64,000 bases of DNA, from NCBI GenBank assembly GCA_963573315.1, contig OY752151.1, positions 558,001-622,000 on the forward strand, read 5' to 3'. The position numbers and the translations under genes were made by a program. The notes under the pieces are model-generated. The model searched no databases, was not told the DNA's origin, and saw only the letters and a program-made list of their open reading frames with translations. This DNA is from Entomortierella parvispora. Taxonomy: Eukaryota > Mortierellomycota > Mortierellomycetes > Mortierellales > Mortierellaceae. Positions 21,144 to 31,794 of the stretch are shown in pieces. The first letter of the stretch is position 1, and each line of letters starts with the position of its first letter.

Positions 21144-24100
21144 ATGTCCCGATACAACGGCAACTCTCAATACCCTCCACCCCAAGGAAACCAGAACGGT
21201 GGTTACCCAACTTCTCCTCGCAGCCAACCCCTCCAACCTCAACAACCTTACTACGCTGGACCACCAGCCCGCTCCCCTACGAATCATAGTCAACGGTCGC
21301 CTACCTCGCCAATGATGAACAACCAGGGATACCCCCCTCAGCAACCCGTCGGATACCCTGGACCGAATAACAGCCCCGGTGCCTACCATGGAGCGATTGG
21401 CGGTGGCTATGTCGGTCATCAAGGATACGACATGATTGACGAGAATGACAATGCTGGATTGATGAGCAACCAAGGCAGAGCGGGCGGTCGGCCTCCTCCA
21501 TCTAACAATGGACTCTTGCCCAGAGGGGCCTCAAAACTCGACAGAGCTACAACAATGAACCGCAGGGTAGGTCCTTGATTTTTTTTCAGTTCTTATTTCA
21601 CGACGATAGAAAAGGCAGCTCCCGAACTGAATTGGACTCTCCGCAACACGAGATGGTTGCTTTCATCTCTCCACGACGGTGACCCTTGTCCTCAAAAAGG
21701 TGCAAGTTGCTCCTTTCTTTGAACTTGAGAGCCTGGTTTGCCTTTTTTATTTATAACGAGAGGTTTTTTGACCTGCTTGTTGGACAACTTGAGGCGACGA
21801 GGAAATGATTTTCCGTTTGTTCAGAGCATCCTCTCGGCCAATTGCCCATTGATCAGTTGAGCATACAGCCACTGTTCACTTCAGTCACTAACCACATGCT
21901 CGCTTCCTTTATTCACCCCATCTCATAGTCGACTGTCCACGTTCCTCTGACCGATGGGAACCTGGTTATGGACTGCCCGGTCCCCCAGCAACTCCTTCAA
22001 AACGTGCACTTCAAGGGCGAGCGTGAATTCGAGTACATGCGTTACACCGCTGCGACATGTGACCCCAACGATTTCTTCAAGGAGCGTTACACCCTCCGAC
22101 CCACAATCTACAAGCGCCAGACTGAGCTCTTTGTTGTCATGACCATGTATAACGAGGATGACGAGCTGTTCATCAAGACTATGGGTTCCGTTATGAAGAA
22201 TATTGCCCATTTGTGCACGAGGGCCAAGTCCAAGACCTGGGGCAAGGATGGATGGAAGAAGGTCGTCGTCTGTGTTGTGGCTGACGGTCGTAAGAAGTGC
22301 CACCCTCGCGTTCTCAAGGTTCTTGCCGCCATGGGTGCTTACCAGGAGGGTATTGCCAAAGACACGGTCGCTGGCAAGCCTGTCACTGCTCATATCTACG
22401 AGTATACCTCGCAGGTCATGGTCGACCAGGACCTTAAGATCCGTGGAGCCGACCGCGGTATTGTTCCCGTCCAGATTCTTTTCTGTTTGAAGGAGGAGAA
22501 CAAGAAAAAGTTGAACTCGCATCGTTGGTTCTTCAACGCTTTTGCTCCTCAGCTCAACCCCAACGTCTGTATCTTGCTCGATGTCGGAACCAAGCCCTCG
22601 GGAACTAGTATTTACCATCTCTGGAAGGCCTTTGACCGTGATTCATCCATTGGAGGCGCCTGTGGAGAGATTTGTGCAGATCTTGGACCCAACTGCGCCA
22701 ACTTGTTGAACCCATTGGTCGCCTCCCAGAACTTTGAGTACAAGATGTCCAACATTCTGGACAAGCCCTTGGAGTCGGTCTTTGGTTATATTTCCGTATT
22801 GCCAGGAGCCTTCTCTGCCTACAGATACAAGGCGCTTCGAGATTCATCGCCTGGAGTGGGACCTCTTTCGTCCTATTTCAAGGGAGAGACCATGCACACC
22901 TCTGGTGATGCTGGTATCTTTGAGTCCAACATGTACTTGGCCGAGGATCGTATTCTGTGCTTTGAGCTGGTCGCCAAGAAGAATGAGGCTTGGTTGCTCA
23001 GGTACGTCAAGTCTGCCAAGGCCTCCACTGATGTCCCCGATTCAATTGGAGAGTTCATCTCCCAGCGTCGTCGTTGGTTGAACGGGTCCTTCTTTGCTGC
23101 CTTTTACTCCTTGGCTCATTTTACCCGTATCCTGACTTCTGGACAAGGTTTCTTCCGCAAGATCTTGCTCATGGTCGAGTTCCTGTACAGCGCTATCAAC
23201 TTGGTCTTCAACTGGTTCTCACTCGCCAACTTCTACCTGACCTTCTACTTCCTGACCAAGGCTGCTGGCAACACTGGTGACAGTGACAATATCTCGTTCA
23301 AACCTTTCGGCAAGTGGGGTAACACCACATTCGAGGTGATGCGTGAGGTCTACTTGGCTGCCATCATCACCGTCTTTATTTGCTCTCTCGGAAACCGCCC
23401 TCAGGGTTCGCGTATGATTTTCATTCTGGTTATTTTTATGTTTGCCGTCATTATGGGATTCATGCTCTACCTTGCCGGCGCTACAGTCTACGCGGTTGTA
23501 TCACCAGTCTGGGGCAATTACGCGGAGATGATCCAGTTGATGAAGGTTCAAGGCCCTTTCCGTGATACCGTCATTTCTATGTTGTCGACCTATGGACTGT
23601 ACATCATCTCGTCGTTGATGCACTTTGAGCCCTGGCACATGATTACCTCCTTCATTTCATACCTTTTCCTGTTGCCTGCGTACATCAACATTCTGATGGT
23701 GTATGCCTTCTGTAACACTCACGATGTCTCTTGGGGAACCAAGGGAGACAACAAGGCCACAGAGTTGGGAGGCGCAACCAAGGTCACTGGCAAGGATGGC
23801 AAGGAGGTCATCAAGTTGGAGAAGCCCACGTCTCGCGAGGATGTCGATGCCATCTACCAATTGAACATGCAAGAGCTCTCTATTCGTCCCGACCATGTCA
23901 AGGAGAAGCGTGACAAGAAGACTAAGCAGGAGGATTACTACAAGATGTTCCGTACCCGTCTCGTCCTGACCTGGATGTTCACGAACGCGGCTTTGATCAT
24001 TGCCATGACTATGGTCACGCAGGACGGTACCCCAGCAATTGGCGCGAAATTGAGCGCAAACGAGATGTTCAACCCTTATCTGTCCATGATCTTCTGGTCC

Positions 24101-24172
24101 GTGGCAGGTCTGAGTGCCATCCGTTTCATTGGCTCGACCATGTACTTGATCTTACGCGCGCTCTTTGGATAG
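21144..24172 (+). CDS. CHS: Chitin synthase, division I (class I/II-like)
   Basis: Two exons, 21144-21566 and 21929-24172, phase 0, 888 aa. The enzyme polymerises UDP-GlcNAc into chitin at the plasma membrane. The N-terminal about 140 residues are Pro/Gln/Tyr/Gly-rich and probably disordered and cytosolic. The catalytic core has all expected motifs: [60 protein letters not shown] (about 479-488) and [10 protein letters not shown] (about 520-529). At least six hydrophobic segments follow (for example [20 protein letters not shown]), and the last is near the C-terminus. Length and motif set match the class I-III enzymes without a myosin head. Nothing suggests inactivation. The 362-bp intron separates the variable head from the conserved part. 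Confidence 0.95.
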
Positions 24173-24977
24173 ATATCTACCCTTTCTTCACCTTTTTCCC
24201 CCTTCCTTTTTTTTCCGATCTTGCACATATTGACCAACTCTTACCTTTTCTTTTTCATGTTTTTTTCGGCATCTACAAAATATATATTCCACAAAGACAA
24301 AAATCTATATGAGTTCTGGAGATTCGGAGGTCATGATGAGTTGCCGTGCCTCTGCTTTCTTTTTTTCCACCTGCAAAAATATTCCTAGTTTTGTTTGTTA
24401 ATGACATTGTTAGGAGCTGCACGAAACGCTCAATCTCATTTTGCCCCAAGCCTCAAAGCCCGTCGCCTGCAGGCTGCCGTCGCTTCTCGTTCCGCCCTTC
24501 CCTGCGAACCAGCTTCCATGTCGGTCGCCGCGTCTCCTTCACTTATAACCTCTTTTGAGGTTTTGGACGTCCAGTGAATCACTGCCAGCTTGTTTCTGCT
24601 CATTCCTATCCTCAACCGAGGGTTCGGATCGCCTGGCTCGTTTTCCTGGCACAATGCATCCCTCAGTCGGCGTCAGGCTCCGTACAGCGACATCTCTGCC
24701 ATGGCCACCATTCGCGAAAAAAAAAAAAAAAAAAAAACTGTAACGTCTTCTGTCTTCCCGCTCGGCAACTCTTTTTCTTGCACCACATGTGGACCCCAGG
24801 CAATAGAACCCATCCCACCTTGTCCAGTGTCTGGTAAAATGGCTAATAGTCGGCCATTCCTCAGGTCCCAAAGTCTTGAACTACCAACTCCCCAGGAAAA
24901 TATTCGGGATCCATCAGGCTAGTACCAGAAAAACTTGATCCTGATGCCATCAAAGTCGCCAACGCTGCTTGCATATT
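24173..24977. other. Intergenic
   Basis: The 3' flank of the chitin synthase gene (T-rich, ATATATAT near 24283) is followed by sequence with no recognisable gene. An A-run of about 19 lies at 24717-24737. This is the left edge of the repeat-rich accessory stretch. Confidence 0.45.
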
Positions 24978-25345
24978 TCAAGGTCCCAAATAATAGATTG
25001 CCTCGTCACCTCGAACACGTAGAAGGTACAGTAACAGAGGGCAGTCGTGCTTCATAGTGACTGAGATAGGTGTTGTTGATAACAGGCTGAGAATAGATGC
25101 ATCGCTCCAGATATCTTTGTTTGTGTGTGATGCCAGGGTCTCTTGCCAGACGGTGGATTTGATCGGGCAGGTCACCAAGAGGTGCTCCTGAGATTCCAGA
25201 GTTCCGCACGCAGCGCACAGCGGCGATGGGCAAGAGACAGGCATGATTCTGTGCAGTGTTGTTTTGTTGCTGAGTTTGTTGTCTAGGAAACGCCAGAGAA
25301 CTGTGCGGCTTCGTTGAGGGATCACATCCTTCCAAAACCCTGTCC
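24978..25345 (-). mobile_element. Non-LTR (LINE) retrotransposon remnant: reverse-transcriptase zinc-binding region
   Basis: A minus-strand frame of about 120 codons reads WKDVIPQRSRTVLWRFLDNK, then TLHRIMP, CPSPLCAACGTLESQEHLLVTC, broken here as CAACGTLE and SQEHLLVTCPIKSTVW. The spacing Cys-x2-Cys, then Glu and His, then Cys-Pro and Trp, is that of the zf-RVT domain found after the reverse transcriptase in many LINE ORF2 proteins. No reverse transcriptase or endonuclease motifs are adjacent, and the upstream part continues in a different frame. It is therefore a fragment, not a working element. It could also be a captured zinc-binding piece. Confidence 0.6.
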
Positions 25346-25881
25346 AGGAGAGAGTTGTTGAGGGTGACAGACGATGGGGAACCTCCGTGTGAGCCGAGTC
25401 CTTGTCATACCAGGCTACTGGACTTGGAAGACAATGTGAAAATTCCAGTCAAGAGAATTGGTTGTCCTGGAGCCGCCAAATTCGATGACGTCGTCAAGCG
25501 CGCTGTGATTGCTTTCCGACTTTGTCGCGTCCCATGTGCATGGACCGCCCTTACCCTTTCTTTCATCTTTGCCACCACTCCCATGCCTTTCATCACCTTT
25601 GCTCAATCACAGTTGCTACCACTCTCACCTCACTCTGGCTCTCCTGCATGCTTTACTGTACGGTAGGTCACTCATTACAGTTTCTACGTGCATTGACCGA
25701 AATCTTGACGCGTTCTGTCCATCATGCTTGGAAGTCCTCGTATGCTTTCATCCGCTTACTTCCTTATTTATCTATGTTAGTCCAGTCCCCGTTCATCTGT
25801 GTAGCTCAATCTACCGTTGCCTAAAGTAATGTATCCAATTTGTTTCTATTTTTTTTTGTGCATTCTGGAGTGTTTTGCCTT
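25346..25881. other. Intergenic, repeat-rich surroundings
   Basis: I see no gene I can support. Open frames on the plus strand (25355-25830) are Ser/Pro/Leu-rich and overlap each other. Confidence 0.35.
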
Positions 25882-26360
25882 AAGCACTGGAGTGCTCTAT
25901 CGGCTCGGACAGTTGGTCCCCTCCTGTGGGAGCGTGGATGGCTGCACTGAGAAGGCTGCTATCGCAGGGATACATACTTTGCTTCTCGATACTGTTGCGA
26001 ATCCCTCGTTATAGACAAGAGGGCCGCGACGGTGTGGTAGTATGCCAGTTAGAGTCACAGACATCCAGCTTGGCCCTCGAAGTCGGGGGGTGCAAAGTGT
26101 TCAGTTGGAATGTAAATATGCTAGTAATGCTGAACAGGCAATGGCAAAGCACTGGAGTGCTCTATCGGCTCGGACAGTTGGCCCCCTCCTGTAGGAGCGT
26201 GGATGGCTGCACTGAGAAGGCTGCTATCGCAGGGATACATACTTTGCTTCTCGATACTGTTGCGAATCCCTCGTTATAGACAAGAGGGCCGCGACGGTGT
26301 GGTAGTATGCCAGTTAGAGTCACAGTCATCCAGCTTGGCCCTCGAAGTCGGAGGGTGCAA
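25882..26360. repeat. Near-perfect 214-bp direct duplication
   Basis: Copies lie at 25882-26095 and 26147-26360, offset 265 bp, separated by 51 bp. They differ by only a handful of substitutions and no indels: for example GGTCCCCTCCTGTGGG versus GGCCCCCTCCTGTAGG, and CACAGACATCC versus CACAGTCATCC. The unit contains a hairpin-prone end, CCCTCGAAGTCGGAGGG. It has no long open frame preserved in both. High identity means the duplication is recent or the copies are homogenised. Confidence 0.9.
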
Positions 26361-26464
26361 TGTCTCCAGTTTTGCGTAGATTCTTTTCTTTCTTTTTATT
26401 TGTGGTTTACACGTCTTGACTATATTTTGGTATTGCGTGTTAAATGCTTCTATAGGTCTCCACA

Positions 26465-28048
26465 ATGGTGAAGTCGGTACATCCCTTCAAATCGGCAAAG
26501 CTGCCGAATGCCTTCTATTTCGTCCGCACTCACCCTGATCGATATGATCCCGCAGAGTACTTTCGGACATTTAGTAGTCTAAAGGCAGCAGACAAGGAGA
26601 AACTCCATGGGCATTGGAACATCGTTTTACGAACCCTTCTCAAGTCATCGAAGCAAAAATTCGAGGACAATGGCAAAAGACTATAAAAAAGTTGGGATTT
26701 GACTAACAAAGGCCTAGGAACATTTTGGGATGACCTTGAGAACGCGGAGTCTGTCAGTGATGTGTTGGATGCTTCTACTGAAAATATTCGAAAGCGTACG
26801 CTCCGGTCTGCACACCGTAACATCCTAGGCGCAATTGATAACATCGATGAAGGTGAGTACTAGCTGTTGATCTTTAGCCATAATCTCAATAAGTCATGCT
26901 AATGATGAGTGTAACTAACTACCTGCTCGTTGAAAACCAGAAATTGACAAGAAAAACAGATCCGACAAAAGGCGACGACTACCGTCACGTGGTAAAGAAA
27001 ACAAGGAGATCCAGTCAAGCGCCGTCGATGGGCCGCAAAGCCCCGCATGTGGAACTCCAAGATGATGACGGAACCCAAGATAATGGTGGAGCCCAAGATG
27101 ATGTCGGAATCCAAGATGATGTTGGGATCCAAGATGATGATGGGATCCAAGACGATGGCGGGATCCAAGATGATGGCAAGATCCAAGATGATGTCGGAGT
27201 GCAAGACATCGAGGGCCAAGAGATCCATGGCGATGACAGGATCCGGGAAGGACAGGATGAAATCAGCCAAGATAGCGCTGAAGTGGACTGTGAGGAACCT
27301 TTGTCACAGAAAACGACGGAATCGGAGAGCGAGCTGTCACGTTCGGTCTTTTACCTCGGAGGGAATGGAAGCGTAGACTGCTCAGAAACACTTTGGTCGC
27401 CATGGCATGTGAACGGGCAAGACATGGCACCTAAACTGTGGCGATATCGGGAAGCCATCATATCCAAAGCACAACGCCTCGACCCACTGATGAGTTCTAC
27501 AGAAAAGTTGTAAGTATGCTTATCTGAGCAAGTCACAAAGGCTGTTTTTTACTGCAGCAATTTTCTAACACTCATCCATGCACTTGCTTTCTAAATGACA
27601 GAATCGTCAGTCATATTTACTACTTCGAAAAAAAAATGACTTCACCAGCTCGTTGTTCGCAACCATAGGTGCCAAGGATTGGGGGACCATCACGGCCTCA
27701 TCTATACAGCAAAAGATGGAGGGCCCCGCACTCGCCGAACTGCAAATGTTAGCTATCGAGGTCAGCAATCTGTCGAATCACGATGCCGAAGAGAGAATCC
27801 TGAACTGGACTGGTCTCCGCGAAGTCAAGAAGACCTTGACAATGTTTATGGCGGACGATTTTCTGTGGAGCACACCTCCCTTTAACGAACACGAATTACT
27901 TATTCATATATTTGATCCTTTTATCAAGTCATTTGTCTGCAGCGTGGACTCAAGTACAGGCAGATGGTACGTGCGAGACGTGCAAGCAGAATTTTGTTCA
28001 CACGGCGAGGCATACGGTAGTAATCATCAGCATGAATTTCCTTCATAG
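26465..28048 (+). pseudogene. Interrupted multi-exon lineage-specific gene with QDD-repeat region
   Basis: The ATG at 26465 starts MVKSVHPFKSAKLPNAFYF. A TAA at 26684-26686 interrupts it, but the same frame continues KSWDLTNKGLGTFWDDLENA up to a GTGAGT donor near 26852. After an intron ending near 26940 (AACCAG) the coding signal must change frame to reach the repeat region (27058-27213) and SVFYLGGNGSVDCSETLW. A second intron (GTAAGT at 27510 to GACAG at 27601) leads to HIYYFEKK. A run of nine A (27628-27636) then shifts the frame; with eight it would read on into NDFTSSLFATIGAKDWG. The 3' part (MFMADDFLWSTPPFNEHELL, then IHIFDPFIKSF) ends near 28048, beside tandem repeats. It resembles expanded unknown families of Mortierella-type fungi. 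At least three lesions support decay. Confidence 0.55.
27058..27213 (+). repeat. 18-bp coding minisatellite (QDD-x-G-I repeat)
   Basis: Eight units of the pattern CAAGATGATGNNGGNNTC lie at 27058-27201, with a ninth partial unit. In one frame they encode repeated QDDVGI-like hexapeptides. All indels are multiples of the unit, so that frame stays open. The repeat lies inside the interrupted gene at 26465-28048 and would be a highly acidic, Gln-rich, disordered stretch. Copy number is likely to vary between strains. Confidence 0.9.
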
Positions 28049-28095
28049 AGATAAGGTAAAATGGCAACTCTTTCATTGGCTTGCGCACAAACACT

Positions 28096-28406
28096 TTTCC
28101 AATGCATTGCCTACTCGACGTGCGGGATTTACCATTCGTCAACGATGAATGGGGTCTCCGGCGCTGTAGGGGTGCGGACTGGTGGTCAAATGTTTTTGGG
28201 CTCAGTCCTTGTCGACCTGTGAAGGAGAACATTTGATGTGTGCATGCAAGGGTGGTATAACACCTTTCCAATGCACTGCCTGCTCGACGTGCGGGATTTA
28301 CCATTCATCAGTGATTAATGGGGTCTCCGGCGCTGAAGGGGTGTGGACTGGTGGTCAAATGTTTTTGGGCGCAGTCCTTGTCGACCTGTGAAGGAGAGCA
28401 TTTGAT
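28096..28406. repeat. 142-bp direct duplication
   Basis: Copies lie at 28096-28237 and 28265-28406, offset 169 bp. The shared sequence starts TTTCCAATGCA and ends GAGCATTTGAT or GAACATTTGAT. About ten substitutions and no indels separate the copies. The unit lies exactly where the interrupted gene at 26465-28048 loses similarity to a protein, so it may have formed during or after the break. It is not related to the 214-bp repeat. Confidence 0.85.
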
Positions 28407-28571
28407 TGCCCAGTATGCACTGCTAGCACTTCCTCGACGCGGCGCACACACACTCATCTGATCCACTTGCTTTCCATCGCAGTCGTTGCTCCCTCTCTAT
28501 TCACGACGACAAGACCCACTTGAAAGGTAATTCTGTGCCCTCAATCTAGTTAAACTATAAGGCTACAGCAG

Positions 28572-28960
28572 AATTCGGTTGACGAGGCTCTCATCTCTCT
28601 TGGCCAGAGTTTTGAGACCAGCTTTGAGAATGGATATGCACATGCGCGAAGTGGATCGCGGTGTGTGAAGCCAACCCTCTGCCCATGCGATATCCGCAGC
28701 CAATCTCCTCTCCGTTATGGCAAGGGATGGATGTTGGTGTTGGCCGAGGGTCAAATAGCGCGTCTTTTTGTGGAAGCCGGCGTTCTTTCTCTTTCCTTCT
28801 GCCATTGCACTCATGATTCGATTAGACGGGGCCCCCATCTCTCTTGGTCAGACTTTCGGGGATAACCTCGTGAATGGCCATGCGCATTTTCGGTCGTCTG
28901 GGTGAAAATGTGTGAAGCGGGTCCACTGGTCGTGTGGTAGCCGTCAATGTCCCTTTCAAA
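28572..28960. repeat. Diverged pair of about 110-bp repeats
   Basis: Segments starting near 28572 (ATTCGGTTGACGAGG) and near 28814 (ATTCGATTAGACGGGG) align through CATCTCTCTTGG, GAATGG and GTGTGAAGC, with a one-base indel and many substitutions. In the first copy one frame reads NSVDEALISLGQSFETSFE and then NGYAHA, which faintly recalls the Gly-Tyr repeats of Yae1/Lto1 proteins. The second copy is frame-broken. I treat both as remnants without assigning a gene. Confidence 0.5.
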
Positions 28961-29801
28961 TGACAAGGAGGAATGACCGATAGAGCTTCTTTCGGTGTAA
29001 TTCGCGTGCCTTCACTTGATCTATCAATTCTATGGCAACTGTACTGAGTTTTTTTTCGTTTCAACATCAGCTAACATTGACACTCTTACCTTTTGAATAC
29101 CCTGAGCATTTGCTTCAGAAGACACAATAGTTTATAGGGGATCAAGCCGTTCACAATGTTTAGCGATTACAAAGAGTTCTGCGACAACACAATAGCTCGA
29201 GATATTACCTTTCGAGCTTTCTTAACAAGGTTGGAGGTTGCTCTGGACAAGCAGCAACCATCGGAGTTTGGATAGGAGTCGTATTGCCATACCTCCAAAA
29301 TCACCCGGCTATCGACAAACGTCAGCGAGCATAGTCTCTCAAAAAAATTCGAAAGTCTGAACGGATAGCATAGTCGATGAGGTAGATGGAGACCGACGAA
29401 GTGCGTTTGCGTGGCCGTGGGGAAGGGGCACTAGGCAACATCAATGAGAGACAAACTGAATACTGGTTGCGCGAATGCTTCTAATGAAAGAGAGATGAGG
29501 AAATGGAATAAAAGGGCGGCACAAGTTCAACCTAGTCAGAGACGAGTTGTGCCTGGGCTCCATTGTCCCCGATCGAGTTACCATCCAAGCTTAAAGAGGT
29601 GAGCATCCAATTGATCGGGAGCAAAAATGGCTTCAAGAGACCGCCCCAGCCTGCGCTTGGGCCCCAAAGTCGACGCCTTCACAGCCGCACAGCCGCAGCG
29701 GTCTTCATAAGAGGGAAAGACAATCCATTCAACAAATCGCCATCACTCTTCAATCATCAGCACATCACAGTAAAAAACACTGACCTCCTTTATTTCACGC
29801 C
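28961..29801. other. Intergenic
   Basis: No gene, RNA or repeat is evident to me. The final about 100 bases (29700-29800) are A/C-rich and lead into the ATG at 29802, probably the leader of the next gene. Confidence 0.4.
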
Positions 29802-30729
29802 ATGGGAAAATTCAACGATACCACTCCTTCCACCAACAGAGCGGGTGACGCCGACGGTGGGGCTTTGTCCGGTCTACCCGACTACTCGGCAGTCTTGTCT
29901 GAACGTCATCATCTCTCGACCGAGATTTGCTGTATCTCGCTGCACGGCTACGACAAGATTCGACTTATTGAGGCACCCTCCGACCTGATTGACCCTATTC
30001 GGGACACGATCTTGGCTGCTTGGGGCTCGATCCAAAAGGAGGAACGGATCCTACCCGCGTTCCAATTCAAGTTGAGCGGCTACCCTTGGGTTGGACAAGG
30101 GTCTGACAGCGTCAAATCAAGACGTCTGCTCTATCGGTTGCTGAAGACGATGGTGGAGCGAGGATGGAACCTGATCCAGGCGGCAGATGTGAGCAAGGAC
30201 CCCACAGACTTGGATGTCCTATTCTTTGAGAGGACGACTCCAGGATTGGGCGCCAATGTAGTAGATAGGAACGTGGACATGTTTGCCCTGAGTTTCAACA
30301 AGACGGACGTGATCCGTCTAATCGACGCACCATCGACTCTTGCAGAAGTGGTCCGTGATACTATTTCTCAGAACTGGTCAAAAGGGTATGACAACAGGAA
30401 CCGGAAAAAAAAAAAAAAAAAGTTGAAACGGAGTTGATTTGAAAATTACCTCCTTTCCTCACAATCTTGGTTATTTCTTGTCGCACTCATGGAATAGGAT
30501 TCAACAGGAGGGCGACTATGAAGGATCATACCAGTTCAAGATGAATGGTTACCCGTTCAGTGCCCCCAAGGAACAGACCATTCAAATCCGTGTGCTACTG
30601 TGTCGCCTTATGGCAGTTTTTCGAACTCGTGGATACAAACTTTACGCGTCAGTCAGAATCACCAACGGCCAAGAGGGTATGGATCTGGAGTCCTGGGTGT
30701 TCAGAAGCGTTGGTCCATCGTGGTCATAA
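29802..30729 (+). CDS. Protein with two copies of an unassigned domain
   Basis: Two exons, 29802-30385 and 30498-30729, 271 aa. The intron starts GTATGA, contains an 18-A run and ends GAATAG. After a 40-residue leader the protein has two copies of one module of about 95 residues. Copy 1 runs from IRLIEAPSDLIDPIRDTI through FQFKLSGYPWVGQGSDSV to LFFERTTPG. Copy 2 runs from IRLIDAPSTLAEVVRDTI through YQFKMNGYPFSAPKEQTI to SWVFRS. Conserved points are Arg-Leu-Ile-x-Ala-Pro-Ser, a Trp, Phe-Lys-x-x-Gly-Tyr-Pro, and a helix with Arg-Leu-Leu or Leu-Leu-Cys-Arg-Leu. The splice falls inside copy 2 and restores WSKGIQQEGDYEG, which supports the model. I know of no named domain to assign. The lack of a signal peptide or membrane segment suggests a soluble intracellular protein. 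Confidence 0.75.
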
Positions 30730-31002
30730 GACAAAGTCCGAGGTCGCCTTGGCAAGCTTCATTGGAGATGGTGTCGTTGTCATGCAATATGTTTCCATTA
30801 AACACCATTAAACACAGGTTGGTGGCGTCTTACGGGTCTTCTCCACCCATCAGTTTGATCAGCTCGGTCTGATCAGACTCTTTCCGTCTCTTTTCCTTCT
30901 TCCCCCACTTTCCCCCCGCTTTTCATTTCTTCCCCGACACGACTCTGACGCGCAAAACAAAACACAAACAAACCTAGTACATGCCCATACACGCGGTACA
31001 GT

Positions 31003-31794
31003 ATGTCTCACGAGAAAAGCGCCTTGTGCCCCCAACGCCCTTCCCCCTTCCTGGCCACCATCCCCATGCTCCAGCGATCCCTGAAGAATCGCCCCAAGCC
31101 GTGGGCCTCTTTTGAAAACTACTGCCGAGCCAGCGAGCTGTCTCGAAAAACAAAACAAATCAACACGCCTCCTCCCACTCTTCTTGACCCACTCCCCATG
31201 ACAGCGATCGTTGGTCCAAAGTCCGTCCCAACCCCAGAGAATGCATTCACGTGCACCCCACCGCTCTCTGATCTGTCAAATTGATATCTTCCCACCCCTT
31301 CCTCTACGCTGGCTCCCTCTGCTGGCGTCTACTCTGTTGTCTTGGGCCAGTGGATGCCCTCAAAGTACACGCACTTAAAGCCGCACCCCACCAAAGACCA
31401 GGAGGAGGCAGAGGTCTTCCAAAGCGAAAAACTGCCCGAAAGTGAACAAGAAAACATTTGTGCAAGATTCCAGACTGCTGAAATTACACAAGAGGAGCGA
31501 AAAGAAAAGGTCCCAGAGGAGAAGCTGAACGTTGCATCTGCTCCAAAGCCTGATGATCATTCCAAAGACTGCAAGAAGCCGGACAAAACAACGTATTCCT
31601 TTGTCTCGCGCATCCCAGTGTCTACTACTCGTGTTCGAAGATCCACATCCGAGACACCCAGCGAAGAAAGAGGCTCAAAGCGACCTCGAAAGGAGGTGGA
31701 GACCAAGGGTAGCCGAGCAAGCCACCCCAGGCGAACTCAAGCCACCATCAGAAAAAAGAGAAACGGGACCAAGCCTACCAGAATATGGAAATGA
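31003..31794 (+). pseudogene. Unknown Pro/Lys-rich protein gene split by one in-frame TGA
   Basis: The ATG at 31003 opens a 93-codon frame (MSHEKSALCPQRPSPFLATI) ending at TGA 31282-31284. The same frame then stays open through YLPTPSSTLAPSAGVYSVVL to a stop at 31794 (EVFQSEKLPESEQENICARF in the middle, basic RIRKK-like end). No intron removes the TGA in phase: nearby GT-AG pairs give stops. Either this is a recently inactivated single gene, or two small genes with the second starting at ATG 31342. The C-terminal third is basic and Ser/Arg-rich, like a nuclear protein. It is not recognised as any family. Confidence 0.45.

Noticed and set aside
26030-26100. Possible tRNA-derived SINE head in the 214-bp repeat
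   Set aside because: CCCTCGAAGTCGGAGGG resembles a T-arm, but the loop is wrong and no cloverleaf, A box or acceptor stem can be drawn.
31003-31341. An intron that would remove the TGA at 31282
   Set aside because: Candidate GT-AG pairs in this interval either leave a new stop or break the frame of the downstream part.
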